Source: a virus
Reading direction: 5' to 3' (one strand)
IMG/VR virus record: IMGVR_UViG_3300038585_000120
Span: 1-39,572 of that record
DNA length: 39,572 nt
Part shown: positions 18,353-26,602 of the stretch, piece after piece
Numbering within the stretch: position 1 is the stretch's first letter
Layout of the letters: the number at the start of each line of letters is the position of its first letter
The notes under the pieces: model-generated
What the model saw: the letters and a program-made list of their open reading frames with translations, nothing else
Database searches by the model: none
Told to the model about the DNA's origin: nothing
Program-made: the position numbers and the translations under genes

Positions 18353-20743
18353 ATGGAAGAAAATCAGAATCTCTTTCCCTCAACATTTGAGAAGGAGAAA
18401 AACAAAGCTTCAAAAGACTATCTCCTTAAGTACGGACAGACTATGTGGCAAGCAGCCGAGTCTCAATCCACTTCCGTACTCTACGACCAACGCAGAGATA
18501 GGTTCGTAAGAAACAGAAAGTATTCTGAAGGACTCCAATCCGTAGAAAAGTTTAAGAGCCAATTATCTGTTACAGGAGACAATACCTACCTGAACATTGA
18601 TTGGGGAGTATCCACCCCGCTACCTAAAATGGTAGAAGTCATCAGAGGGCAGATGATTAACCAACCCTACAAGATAGACTTCAAACCAACAGACTCTTTA
18701 TCCAAAACAGAGTACGACAGAGAAAAGCAAGTCTTAAGGGCTAAGATGAAGATGCAAGAAGAACTTGCACCATTAGTCGAACAAGGCGTCATCCCCAAGG
18801 AGAAAAACCTCCCTGAAGATGACGATGAACTAGAAATCTATATGACTACTAACTTCAAGTTAGCACAGTCTATAGCATTAGAGAATATTACAGACGCGAT
18901 ATTAGAGGATAATGATATTGAGTACATAAACGAGCAGATCGCTAAAGACTTGGTTGATCTCAAAATATGTGCCGTTAGAGTTTGCTTAGACGAAAACAAG
19001 AATATTTGTCTGGAATACGTAGACCCCGTAAACTTAGTAACCTCTTATGTCAAGAAGCCTGACTTCTCAGACGCCAAACACATCGGAGTGCTAAAGCGCA
19101 TGACCATTGAGGATTTAAGGGTTCAAGCTGCGGGAGAGTTGAGCGAAGAAGACTTGATGGACATTGCTAAGAATGTGGCAGGGAAGTATGACAATCCTTC
19201 ATGGGACTCTTCTTTCGGCAATGACTATTACTACAATTCAGAGAACCACGATGCCTACAACAAGTTCCAAATACTTGTACTAGACTTTGAGATGTTCTCC
19301 ACCGACAAAGTAAAGATTACCCAAGTCAAGAGCAAGAACGGAGGGTACAAGACATTAGTAAACGAAGAGCCTCGAAACAAGAAGGCAGAGACAAAGCAAA
19401 CAGAGAAGAAGATAAAGAATATCTACTGCGGGAAGTATGTAGTAGGAACAGACTATCTCTATGACTACGGATTAAAGGAGCACATCATCCGCCGCAAAGT
19501 CAATAGAAATCCATCAGCAAATACATCACTAGGATTCATCGTGTATGCCCCCGACATTCACGACATGGAGAATAAGAGTAAGACAGAAGAGATGATTCCC
19601 CACGCGGATAAACTCATCCTCTACCAACTCAAACTCCAACAGATAATCTCTAAGGCAGCACCAAGCGGATACGCAATCAACATGGACGCTGTATCAGAAG
19701 CCCTTCAAGGAATGGGTATGGGGGGAATGCAACCCGTAGATGCTAGAGCGATGAGAGACCAAATTGGAGACATCTACTTCAAGAGCGTTAGAGAAGACGG
19801 AACCCCACTAACACAGAACACCCCACCAATCATTAACCTACCTAATGGACTAGACGCTTCTATCCAAATTATCTCAGAAGCCTACAACCAAGAGTTGATG
19901 AGAATGAAAGAGGTAGTAGGGCTAAATGATGCAGTAGATTCCTCTCAACCCGACAAGAAAGCACTCATCGGAGTACAGAAGCTTGCCGTAGCAGCCCACA
20001 AGAACGCCCTTAGAACGCTTTACGGAGGTTTCCTCAAGGTAAATGAGGAAATGGCTCGACAAGTATCTATGTTAGCACAACAACTTATTAGAGCAGGTAT
20101 CAACGTGGATAAGTTCGAGAACATGGTTGGAGAGGAGACTGTTAAGCAGTTGGACATCACTAAAGTCCCCGCAAGCGAGTTCTCTATTCAAATCAAGATG
20201 CTCCCAGACGAGGAAGATAAGGCGTACATCGAATCTAAAGTAGAACTAGCACTTCAATCACAACCCCCGCTAATTAACCTTCAAGATGCCTTTGCAGTAC
20301 GAAGAGTAATGGATGAGGACGTAGACAAAGCAGAACAACTTCTAGCTGTAAGAGAGAAGCGTAGAGCAAAAGAACGTCAGAAGTCTCAAGAGGAGATGAT
20401 GGTCAAAGACAGGGAGATGGAACTCCAAGTCGCCCAACAAAAAGAAGCAGCAGCCCAACAGACTATCCAAATCAAAACTCAAATGGAGTTAGCCCTAGAG
20501 AAGGAGAAGGGAGAGAATGAGTTAGCACAGATAGTAGCTAAAGGAGAAGAAGACCGTAAGACAGAGATGGTCGTACTCCAAGGGAAGATGAAGCTGATAG
20601 AAAAAGCAGCCGAAGAAGAGAAGAAGAAAGAAGGTGAGATAGAAGATAGAGAGTCCAGCGGCTCTAGCTACGATAAGATAGACATGCCAGAAGCAAGTGG
20701 CTCACGCATGCCCGCGATGGGGGTTTCAAATAAGGTCGTCTAA
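18353..20743 (+). CDS. Portal protein, 796 aa
   Basis: Forms the dodecameric portal ring through which DNA is packaged. Length and layout fit large podovirus/crAss-like portals: an N-terminal helical region with STPLPKMVEVIRGQMINQPY, then the clip/stem-type core (ILEDNDIEYINEQIAKDLVD; VDPVNLVTSYVKKPDFSDAK), a glycine-methionine loop (GMGMGGMQPVDARA), a crown-type helix with VGLNDAVDSSQPDKKALIGV, and a long C-terminal coiled coil rich in E/K/Q (about 650-760). It is first in the late operon, followed by scaffold-like and capsid genes. The last 18 bases overlap the antisense XRE gene. Confidence 0.85.
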   Translation: MEENQNLFPSTFEKEKNKASKDYLLKYGQTMWQAAESQSTSVLYDQRRDRFVRNRKYSEGLQSVEKFKSQLSVTGDNTYLNIDWGVSTPLPKMVEVIRGQMINQPYKIDFKPTDSLSKTEYDREKQVLRAKMKMQEELAPLVEQGVIPKEKNLPEDDDELEIYMTTNFKLAQSIALENITDAILEDNDIEYINEQIAKDLVDLKICAVRVCLDENKNICLEYVDPVNLVTSYVKKPDFSDAKHIGVLKRMTIEDLRVQAAGELSEEDLMDIAKNVAGKYDNPSWDSSFGNDYYYNSENHDAYNKFQILVLDFEMFSTDKVKITQVKSKNGGYKTLVNEEPRNKKAETKQTEKKIKNIYCGKYVVGTDYLYDYGLKEHIIRRKVNRNPSANTSLGFIVYAPDIHDMENKSKTEEMIPHADKLILYQLKLQQIISKAAPSGYAINMDAVSEALQGMGMGGMQPVDARAMRDQIGDIYFKSVREDGTPLTQNTPPIINLPNGLDASIQIISEAYNQELMRMKEVVGLNDAVDSSQPDKKALIGVQKLAVAAHKNALRTLYGGFLKVNEEMARQVSMLAQQLIRAGINVDKFENMVGEETVKQLDITKVPASEFSIQIKMLPDEEDKAYIESKVELALQSQPPLINLQDAFAVRRVMDEDVDKAEQLLAVREKRRAKERQKSQEEMMVKDREMELQVAQQKEAAAQQTIQIKTQMELALEKEKGENELAQIVAKGEEDRKTEMVVLQGKMKLIEKAAEEEKKKEGEIEDRESSGSSYDKIDMPEASGSRMPAMGVSNKVV

Positions 20744-20968
20744 CTGATCGTAAAATTCCTTGATTGTCAAATCGTAGAACGAGAGTATAAAGGTAATGGT
20801 ATCCAACTTAGGAGAAGCCTTACCGTTCTCTAACCTAGACAGATAACCGATGTCTTTATTCAAGTATTCGCTCAAGTCTTCTAGTGTGTGTCCGTGTATC
20901 AACCTAAGCCCCCGCAAACCATCAGAGAGGTGCTTACCATTTAATTTCTTAAACCCTTCGTAATTCAT
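20726..20968 (-). CDS. XRE/Cro-CI-type HTH regulator, 80 aa
   Basis: A compact XRE domain: LRGLRLIHGHTLEDLSEYLN and KDIGYLSRLENGKASPKLDT give the helix-turn-helix (T..DLS..L....GYLSRLENGK.SP.L.T), followed by a dimer-type tail (FYDLTIKEFYDQLDDLI). It lies antisense between portal and scaffold genes, overlapping the portal 3' end by 18 bases, with its own leftward promoter (20989-20982). It may restrain late or host genes; antisense transcription into the portal mRNA is also possible. Confidence 0.85.
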   Translation of the reverse strand: MNYEGFKKLNGKHLSDGLRGLRLIHGHTLEDLSEYLNKDIGYLSRLENGKASPKLDTITFILSFYDLTIKEFYDQLDDLI

Positions 20969-20981
20969 AAAGCCAAAAATA

Positions 20982-20989
20982 CAAATTTA
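20982..20989 (-). promoter_or_regulatory. Leftward promoter -7 box of the XRE gene
   Basis: Minus-strand TAAATTTG, 14 bases before the ATG at 20968. No clear -33 box. It faces away from the AT-rich leader of the scaffold gene. Confidence 0.55.
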
Positions 20990-21045
20990 ATCGTTTCACC
21001 CTCAGTAATTTTATGCCCACGAAATTAATCTTAAATTAAATCAAT

Positions 21046-22203
21046 ATGAGCGATTTCCAAGAAGCCGTCGAAAAAGCTATTCAAGCCGAGTTCGCAGGCG
21101 AATCACAGGAAGAAGAAACAAGTTCTTTGAAACAAGACGAGGAGGTAGCAGAAGAAGTTACCCCACAACCAGAGTCAACCGAAACTCAGTCAGATGCAGA
21201 AGCGGCAGCCGAAGAAGCTGCTGAGACTGTAGAAGACGTAACGAAAGAAGAGCCAGCAGTCAATCCAGACGTAGCAGAGCAGGAGCAGTTTGCGGAAGAG
21301 TCTCTAAAGACCCGACTAAAAGAAGAGATTGGGAGAGACTACGAGAAACAGATAGCAGACTATGAGAAACAGATTGAGAATCTTCAGAACCAGAACCCCT
21401 TCGCCAACGAAGAGATTCAAAAGCTGAACGATTTAGCAAAAGCAGGAATTGACGTAAACAGCCCCGACTTCTGGAAGTGGCAATACCTCGACTTAGATAA
21501 TATTGACCCTAGTAATAAGGATAACGCTATGGAGGCTGTCAGACTCGAACTAGAGAAAGACAACCCAGACTTAAACGAAAAAGAAATTTCTCGATTAATC
21601 AAGCGTAAGTATCCAGACTTATTTAGTGGTAATTACGAGTCCGATGATACCGAGTATCAAGAGGCTCTAGCGGATTTGTCTATTGACGCAAAAAGAGCTT
21701 TGACTGCATTAAGGAAGCACAAAGCGGAAATTGAACTGCCTAAAGTAGACCCACGCGAAAAGGAGCAAGCGGAACTGGAAGCGAGAGCAGCACAGCAAGA
21801 GTTTGTACGTAGTACACGCCAAGCAGTGCAGCAATACGAGAAGGAGCCGATTGCTTTAGAGGGAGATTTTGAGATTAATCACATTATCTCTCCCGAAACG
21901 AAGCAGTATATCGAGTCATCTATTGTAAACAACCAAACTTGGTTCATGGACAACTACGTGAGCGAGGGAGGTGTGGACTTTCCACGTTTACAACGGGATA
22001 TGGCAAGAATTTACGACTTCGATAACATCGTGAAAGCGGTGTACGAACAAGGAAAATCTAACGGCTTAAGCGAAGCCTACGACAAACTTGAGAATGTTAC
22101 TGACAACAGTACTTCCGAGAAGAAAGTAGAAACGGATAAGCCACTAGAGGATCAAATTTTTGAACAATTTGCCCAGCAACAAAAACAAAGGCGTTGGGGA
22201 TAA
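21046..22203 (+). CDS. Scaffolding-like protein, 385 aa
   Basis: Very acidic, helical protein located between portal and major capsid genes, the normal place for a scaffold. The N-terminal 90 residues are low-complexity E/A/Q; a coiled coil follows (DYEKQIADYEKQIENLQNQ), then a globular-looking middle and a basic/glutamine-rich tail (QQKQRRWG) suited to binding the capsid protein. No protease motif seen. Assignment rests on position and composition. AT-rich leader TTAAATTAAATCAAT before the ATG resembles that of the gene at 23710. Confidence 0.7.
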   Translation: MSDFQEAVEKAIQAEFAGESQEEETSSLKQDEEVAEEVTPQPESTETQSDAEAAAEEAAETVEDVTKEEPAVNPDVAEQEQFAEESLKTRLKEEIGRDYEKQIADYEKQIENLQNQNPFANEEIQKLNDLAKAGIDVNSPDFWKWQYLDLDNIDPSNKDNAMEAVRLELEKDNPDLNEKEISRLIKRKYPDLFSGNYESDDTEYQEALADLSIDAKRALTALRKHKAEIELPKVDPREKEQAELEARAAQQEFVRSTRQAVQQYEKEPIALEGDFEINHIISPETKQYIESSIVNNQTWFMDNYVSEGGVDFPRLQRDMARIYDFDNIVKAVYEQGKSNGLSEAYDKLENVTDNSTSEKKVETDKPLEDQIFEQFAQQQKQRRWG

Positions 22204-22217
22204 ATACATAAACAAAA

Positions 22218-23633
22218 ATGGCAGTATCAGAATTAACTCCTTCAACCACGAAAGTGGCAACGGAGTATAACTATTTGAACTCCCTTTCTCTAGCTGAAGG
22301 CTTGCATAAGCCTGTAGTAGACTCAACTTACGTTAAGCGATACGGTCGCCAAGACGTAACAGGTTTACTCGATAAGCTTGGAGCAAAGATGGAGACGCCC
22401 CACATTAAGTTCTCTCACTATGAGCAGGAACGTATTCATGGGGTTGTAAGACTATCTGCTTCCGCTACAACTGCATCTGGTTCAGGTGTGACTCTAGCAG
22501 GAACAGCAGCAGCAGCTTACACATATTCATATTCAGGTCAAGCACCTTATTCAACAGCAGACTCATTCTCCACTAACACTCTTCGTCAGTACGACAAGAT
22601 TCAGATTAATGGATTTGAGATGTTGGTTACAGCGGTGAACGGAAATGCTTTCTCAGCGATTTCTTATGACTCTAGTGCAACGAGACCATCAGCATCTACT
22701 TCGGACGACATCATCGTTCTTGGTAACGCAATGCCTGAAGGTAGTTCCGCACCAGCTTCAAGAAATAGCCGAGTTATTTCTTACACCAACTACCTACAGA
22801 TCATCAGAGGATCACACAAGGTAACTGGAACTGAAGAAGGAGTACAGACTTGGATTGAAGTAGACCACAACGGACAGAAAGGATACTTATGGTATCTACA
22901 AGGTTTGGAAGACGAGTACCACCGAGTACTAAACGAGCGAGAGGCGCAGCTTCTTACTGGTGAAGATTTCCAAGATAACCTTGCAGGTCTTGGTGGAGTA
23001 GGTTCTAGTTCTTTCGGGGACGCAGACTCTATCACCGCCACAAGAGGTATGATCCCTCAAATTTCTGCCGATGGCAACGTAGAAGCTTACACAAGCGGCT
23101 CACTTGCTATCACAGATATTGAGAACATGGTTAAGAACCTTCAGAAGTATCGTGGTTCTAAGGACAACATGCTTTACTGTGGACACAACTTTAAGCTAGA
23201 CCTCGACGCACTTGTGCTTGAGAACACTAACTTGAAGAACGGTGGAATCCAGTGGGCTAGATATACTGGTGACTCTAGCATGGCTCAGAACATTAGCTTC
23301 TCAGTCGATGGCGTAGAGTACGGTGGATTCACATTCCAACCTGAAGTACTAGACATCTTCTCTGACCCTAACTTCTTAGGTAATGCAGGAGCTATCTACA
23401 ACGAGCTAGGAATGGTTTGTCCAGTAGACGACACGGTTGTATACAACTCAATGAACACATCAAGCGCGGAGAGGGTTCCTTCAATGCGACTTCGATACGC
23501 ACCTAAGCGAGAGCTTAAGGAGTGGGTTCAGAAGAGTGAGTACAGCGGAGACGACTTCTGGTCAGTACACTGGTTAAGTCACGTAGGTATTGAAATGTGT
23601 GCTTTAAACCGTTGGGGACTTTTTGTAGGGTAA
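22218..23633 (+). CDS. Major capsid protein (HK97-fold type), 471 aa
   Basis: Expected shell protein. Begins MAVSELTPSTTKVATEYNYL; residues about 85-165 are a Ser/Thr/Ala/Gly-rich insertion compatible with a surface domain. The second half has the helix-strand pattern of HK97 spine and axial domains (YLWYLQGLEDEYHRVLNERE; DIENMVKNLQKYRGSKDNML) and ends with WSVHWLSHVGIEMCALNRWG. Length, place after the scaffold and a strong terminator immediately downstream (separate high-level unit) support the call; no search was possible. Confidence 0.78.
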   Translation: MAVSELTPSTTKVATEYNYLNSLSLAEGLHKPVVDSTYVKRYGRQDVTGLLDKLGAKMETPHIKFSHYEQERIHGVVRLSASATTASGSGVTLAGTAAAAYTYSYSGQAPYSTADSFSTNTLRQYDKIQINGFEMLVTAVNGNAFSAISYDSSATRPSASTSDDIIVLGNAMPEGSSAPASRNSRVISYTNYLQIIRGSHKVTGTEEGVQTWIEVDHNGQKGYLWYLQGLEDEYHRVLNEREAQLLTGEDFQDNLAGLGGVGSSSFGDADSITATRGMIPQISADGNVEAYTSGSLAITDIENMVKNLQKYRGSKDNMLYCGHNFKLDLDALVLENTNLKNGGIQWARYTGDSSMAQNISFSVDGVEYGGFTFQPEVLDIFSDPNFLGNAGAIYNELGMVCPVDDTVVYNSMNTSSAERVPSMRLRYAPKRELKEWVQKSEYSGDDFWSVHWLSHVGIEMCALNRWGLFVG

Positions 23634-23657
23634 TCCCTTATAAGTAATTCAACATAA

Positions 23658-23687
23658 AGTGGGGGTTTAATCGCCCCCACTATTTTT
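23658..23687 (+). terminator. Terminator after the capsid gene
   Basis: AGTGGGGG (23658-23665) pairs perfectly with CCCCCACT (23674-23681), followed by TATTTTT. It ends or attenuates the portal-scaffold-capsid transcript. Confidence 0.9.
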
Positions 23688-23709
23688 AACTAAATTAAAT
23701 CAAATTAAA

Positions 23710-24750
23710 ATGAACGGAGACGTAATATTTGAACTTATCGGCGACACAAAAGGGATGTACGCCGACGGACACAACGAAAGGAGATTCAGACAAGAAAGAC
23801 CTTTTGCCATCCCAGCAGTAGCAACAATCATTGACGAGAAAGCAGAAGTAGGAGACGAAGGCTCAGTAGCCCAAATCCGATACATTGCTAATCAACGATC
23901 ACCCTACATCGACAAACAGAATATTCCAGATGGAGCGAGTCTTACAAGAGCAGTCAGTAAGCCTCAGTTCACAATGGGACATATTGTAGTAAGGAAGAGC
24001 CAAAGAAACCTTCTTGAGTTTATGCGGCTACACCCGATGAACGAGGATAATCAACATTGGGGGCTACCACGACAAAAAGCAATTTTTAGAGAGCGTAAGC
24101 CAGAAGAGCAAGCACGTAAAGTAAATGAGTCTGTCAAGAATCAGATTAACGCTGTACGACTTGTATTTGAATCTGACTTCACAACGAAGACACTCCCTAT
24201 TGCTAAGTATCTTAAGATTAACACTCAGCGACCATCAGACCTCGTATTACACGACTTGAAGTTATATGCAGAGTCTAATCCTGAGAGCTTTACACAGCTA
24301 TTAGAAAGTGCGGTGGTTACACGTTATGACGAAGTAATGAAAGCCCACGAATTAGGAGTAATCAAAGTTGAACCTCATCGCATTACGTGGGGAGACGGAA
24401 GACAGATTACACAGGTTCCAGCGAATTACGATGCAGCAGAGTATTTCTCAGAGATTACGTTTGATGAAGCACATCGAACTACTTGGAGAGAAGTACAACG
24501 TCTTATGGGGCAATTAGGCTCTAGCGAAGACGATGCAGAAACAATCGCTTCAGCGACCCCAACAGGAGATTTCCTTGAGTTAGACATCGACACATTTGTT
24601 GAAGAGCTAAAACACAAGAAGATTGCTGTGTGGGACACTTACGACAGAGAATGGAAGATTAATGAGCGAAAGGTGGCTAAGAACACTGATGAGCTTAAAG
24701 CCTATGCCGAGGAAAATAAAAATGAGTTGGCAGCTAGGTTATTTGAATAA
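23710..24750 (+). CDS. Hypothetical capsid-region protein, 346 aa
   Basis: Two-part protein: a beta-rich N-terminal half (MNGDVIFELIGDTKGMYADG; AQIRYIANQRSPYIDKQNIP; HIVVRKSQRNLLEFMRLHPM) and a helical acidic C-terminal half. I recall similar '..N.R.P.I..Q.. ..L.V.K....L..F...HP' proteins next to capsid genes of large phages; their role is unknown. It follows the capsid terminator with its own AT-rich leader, so it may be expressed at a lower level. Confidence 0.7.
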   Translation: MNGDVIFELIGDTKGMYADGHNERRFRQERPFAIPAVATIIDEKAEVGDEGSVAQIRYIANQRSPYIDKQNIPDGASLTRAVSKPQFTMGHIVVRKSQRNLLEFMRLHPMNEDNQHWGLPRQKAIFRERKPEEQARKVNESVKNQINAVRLVFESDFTTKTLPIAKYLKINTQRPSDLVLHDLKLYAESNPESFTQLLESAVVTRYDEVMKAHELGVIKVEPHRITWGDGRQITQVPANYDAAEYFSEITFDEAHRTTWREVQRLMGQLGSSEDDAETIASATPTGDFLELDIDTFVEELKHKKIAVWDTYDREWKINERKVAKNTDELKAYAEENKNELAARLFE

Positions 24751-24756
24751 TTCTTC

Positions 24757-24764
24757 TATATTTG
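24757..24764 (+). promoter_or_regulatory. Rightward -7 box
   Basis: TATATTTG seven bases after the preceding stop; the -33 element is poor. A transcript from here would meet the terminator at 24800 after only about 60 bases. Confidence 0.4.
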
Positions 24765-24799
24765 CATAGTAATTGTTTTTCATAGTTGTTGAATTTTAG

Positions 24800-24831
24800 T
24801 CCCTCACTATTTGTTTAGTGGGGGATTTTTT
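24800..24831 (+). terminator. Terminator overlapping a promoter
   Basis: TCCCTCACTA (24800-24809) pairs with TAGTGGGGGA (24816-24825; one G-T pair), then six T. The loop and right arm also contain the -33 element of the next promoter. Confidence 0.85.
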
Positions 24832-24840
24832 ATATATTCG
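24810..24840 (+). promoter_or_regulatory. Promoter embedded in the terminator hairpin
   Basis: TTTG (24810-24813), 19 bases, TATATTCG (24833-24840). The ATG at 24845 comes four bases after the -7 box, which predicts a leaderless or nearly leaderless mRNA. Confidence 0.55.
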
Positions 24841-24844
24841 TATT

Positions 24845-25015
24845 ATGATTAAATGTAGTAAGTGTGAGGAGCATATGTCTTATAAGCGCGCAATGGATAC
24901 ATGGGCTACTATTAAAGGCGAACTCTATTGCGGGGAATGTCAAAAGAAACATAAAGTCGGCTGGTTCCAAGAACGTAACAAAGATGATAAAGAAGTTATA
25001 CAAGAGAATAAGTAG
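24845..25015 (+). CDS. Zinc-ribbon small protein, 56 aa
   Basis: MIKCSKCEEHMSYKRAMDTW ... GELYCGECQKKHKVGWF: two CxxC pairs 29 residues apart form a likely zinc ribbon, with a charged tail. The ATG at 24845 is preferred to an upstream GTG lying inside the terminator. Predicted nucleic-acid or protein-binding accessory factor. Confidence 0.65.
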   Translation: MIKCSKCEEHMSYKRAMDTWATIKGELYCGECQKKHKVGWFQERNKDDKEVIQENK

Positions 25016-25124
25016 ACTGTGGTCAGTAACCCACGCCGCGACAAACGACAGAGGGCAGAAGGACTTAAATGACGCCCACAGGGTATATAAGTACCTAATG
25101 GACGAAGTAGATGAAGACGACTAG
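24984..25124 (+). CDS. Small hypothetical protein, 46 aa
   Basis: MIKKLYKRISRLWSVTHAAT, then DLNDAHRVYKYLMDEVDEDD: basic start, acidic end. It overlaps the zinc-ribbon gene by 32 bases and the next gene by 14, so it sits in a tightly packed operon. Longer upstream reading is a shadow of the zinc-ribbon gene. Confidence 0.5.
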   Translation: MIKKLYKRISRLWSVTHAATNDRGQKDLNDAHRVYKYLMDEVDEDD

Positions 25125-25404
25125 GAAACCCCACTCAGTAATAGAGAAGTGGCTATTCTTCGATAGGGACTACAACAGAATGAAGATTGCAGACCTATTA
25201 AAGATAGACCACAGAGCCTTTAGACACTGTATGGAGAGACCTTGGAACCACATCACGATCATGCAGATGGAGAAAATAGCAATTCTCCTAGAGAAGGATG
25301 TAGTCGAAGTATTCTGGGCTTGTTACAAACGCCCGCTAAAAGAAATGGCAGAAAAGAAACAACTAGAGCTTTACTTAGCCCTAGAAAGACAAGGAATAAG
25401 ATGA
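25111..25404 (+). CDS. HTH-type small protein, 97 aa
   Basis: MKIADLLKIDHRAFRHCMER followed by WNHITIMQMEKIAILLEKDV fits an XRE-like helix-turn-helix without a clear dimer domain (..I..LL.I....F...M......I.....IA.LL..D...). C-terminal basic/leucine helix. Possibly a late-phase regulator. ATGA overlap with the next gene. Confidence 0.6.
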   Translation: MKTTRKPHSVIEKWLFFDRDYNRMKIADLLKIDHRAFRHCMERPWNHITIMQMEKIAILLEKDVVEVFWACYKRPLKEMAEKKQLELYLALERQGIR

Positions 25405-25556
25405 AAGCTAAGATAACCCACACAGTAGAAAGAGGTATCACAAAAGAGATACACTACGAAATAAAAGACTTAGACGGAGTAGGCTTCGTTGTTGTACCTG
25501 AGCTACACGCTTGGTCTATACTGAAAGCGGGAGATGAGCTAAACCTTACGCTGTAA
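25401..25556 (+). CDS. Small hypothetical protein, 51 aa
   Basis: MKAKITHTVERGITKEIHYE ... VGFVVVPELHAWSILKAGDE, a beta-rich mini-domain. Starts in an ATGA overlap at 25401-25404. Its stop overlaps the convergent leftward gene by 11 bases. Confidence 0.6.
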   Translation: MKAKITHTVERGITKEIHYEIKDLDGVGFVVVPELHAWSILKAGDELNLTL

Positions 25557-26307
25557 GGTGTCCAAATATCTCTTCGTTCTTGATATACTTATCAAGTTCT
25601 ATTCTCTTCACGTTAGGTAGGATACGCTTATCCTTAAACTTCCCCCGCTGAACATCATAGAATCTATCATCATTAGGGATACGGATGCCATTACGCTCAA
25701 TCCACTCTTCTCTATCCCCTAACTCATTATAATCGTTTATAAGCTCTCCATTCTTCTCAAAGATGTAATGCACCCACTGAATGTAATAATACTTCTTACG
25801 ATTGACTATATACTCCCAATCAAGGTTCTTAGAGTAGGTAATCTCATCATCCTTCTCAAAGGTCGGTAAACCTTCTTGCTCGAACCACTCATTATCCGAA
25901 GACAGAATTTTACCTGAAGTGGTAATCTGATCCTCAAATAAGTAATCAGGGAGCAGGAGTACATCAGACTCTATCTTCTCGTATTCAGGCTGTAGTGTAA
26001 CGCACTTATAGGCTTGCATATCCTCGCCCCACGCTACAATCAAATCATCCTTGATAATATACATATCCTCACCCTCTACCTTGTGAAGTTCCTCTTGAGC
26101 CTTGTAGTTCATATATACAGTCTCTCCAATAGGGATACGACTGTTCTTAGGGGCGAACATAAGTTCTCCGTGAAAAGGTTTAGATTGGTACTGATCTCCT
26201 TCTTCAGGAGTAATCATAAGTTCCATACCATTCTCTGTAACGAAGGTATCAGCGTCTTTCTGGTTTACTTTAATAAAGTAGTGTCGTTGTGGCGTATAAG
26301 TCTTCAT
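25546..26307 (-). CDS. Tandem GroES-like (Cpn10-fold) protein, 253 aa
   Basis: Probable phage co-chaperonin-like protein. Domain 1 (about residues 8-92): HYFIKVNQKD, GMELMITPEEGD, HGELMFAPKNSRIPIGETVY, then YIIKDDLIVAW, which follows the GroES order of strands, mobile loop and 'G..V.Y' turn. Domain 2 (about 108-190) repeats it: SDVLLLPDY, GKILSSDNE, KDDEITYSKNLDWEYIVNRK. A charged C-terminal region follows. Phages such as T4 (gp31) encode GroES substitutes to fold their capsid protein; two domains in one chain is unusual. Last gene of the leftward cassette. Fold call by pattern only. Confidence 0.6.
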   Translation of the reverse strand: MKTYTPQRHYFIKVNQKDADTFVTENGMELMITPEEGDQYQSKPFHGELMFAPKNSRIPIGETVYMNYKAQEELHKVEGEDMYIIKDDLIVAWGEDMQAYKCVTLQPEYEKIESDVLLLPDYLFEDQITTSGKILSSDNEWFEQEGLPTFEKDDEITYSKNLDWEYIVNRKKYYYIQWVHYIFEKNGELINDYNELGDREEWIERNGIRIPNDDRFYDVQRGKFKDKRILPNVKRIELDKYIKNEEIFGHLTA

Positions 26308-26308
26308 A

Positions 26309-26599
26309 TTAAAAAGTTTGGCTGTGTCTTATAGTTTGACCATTTTTATTAGTAACCTTTATTTCAACCTCTCCTTCTCCATCAACGAAAGGCTCCTTAT
26401 CTTCCATGTTGTAGTACGCCTTAGCTAACGAAATAAGCAAAGGTTCTAAGACCCACCGTTGTCCCATTTCAATCATACTATTATACACACTCTGCATCTT
26501 AGCCTCTTCAGACAATTCAACAATCTTACCGTTTTCAGAAACTATAGGAAATCCGAATACGGATGTAGTCCCGTTTTTTAATTTTACTTTAATAGCCAT
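26309..26599 (-). CDS. Hypothetical protein, 96 aa
   Basis: MAIKVKLKNGTTSVFGFPIV ... KIVELSEEAKMQSVYNSMIE, ending with a beta stretch (VEIKVTNKNGQTIRHSQTF). It lies one base from the GroES-like gene, so probably co-expressed. No family recognised. Confidence 0.6.
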   Translation of the reverse strand: MAIKVKLKNGTTSVFGFPIVSENGKIVELSEEAKMQSVYNSMIEMGQRWVLEPLLISLAKAYYNMEDKEPFVDGEGEVEIKVTNKNGQTIRHSQTF

Positions 26600-26602
26600 A
26601 TC

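Noticed and set aside
26014-26334. 106-codon rightward ORF
   Set aside because: Antisense to the GroES-like gene, with no promoter, start signal or protein-like pattern.
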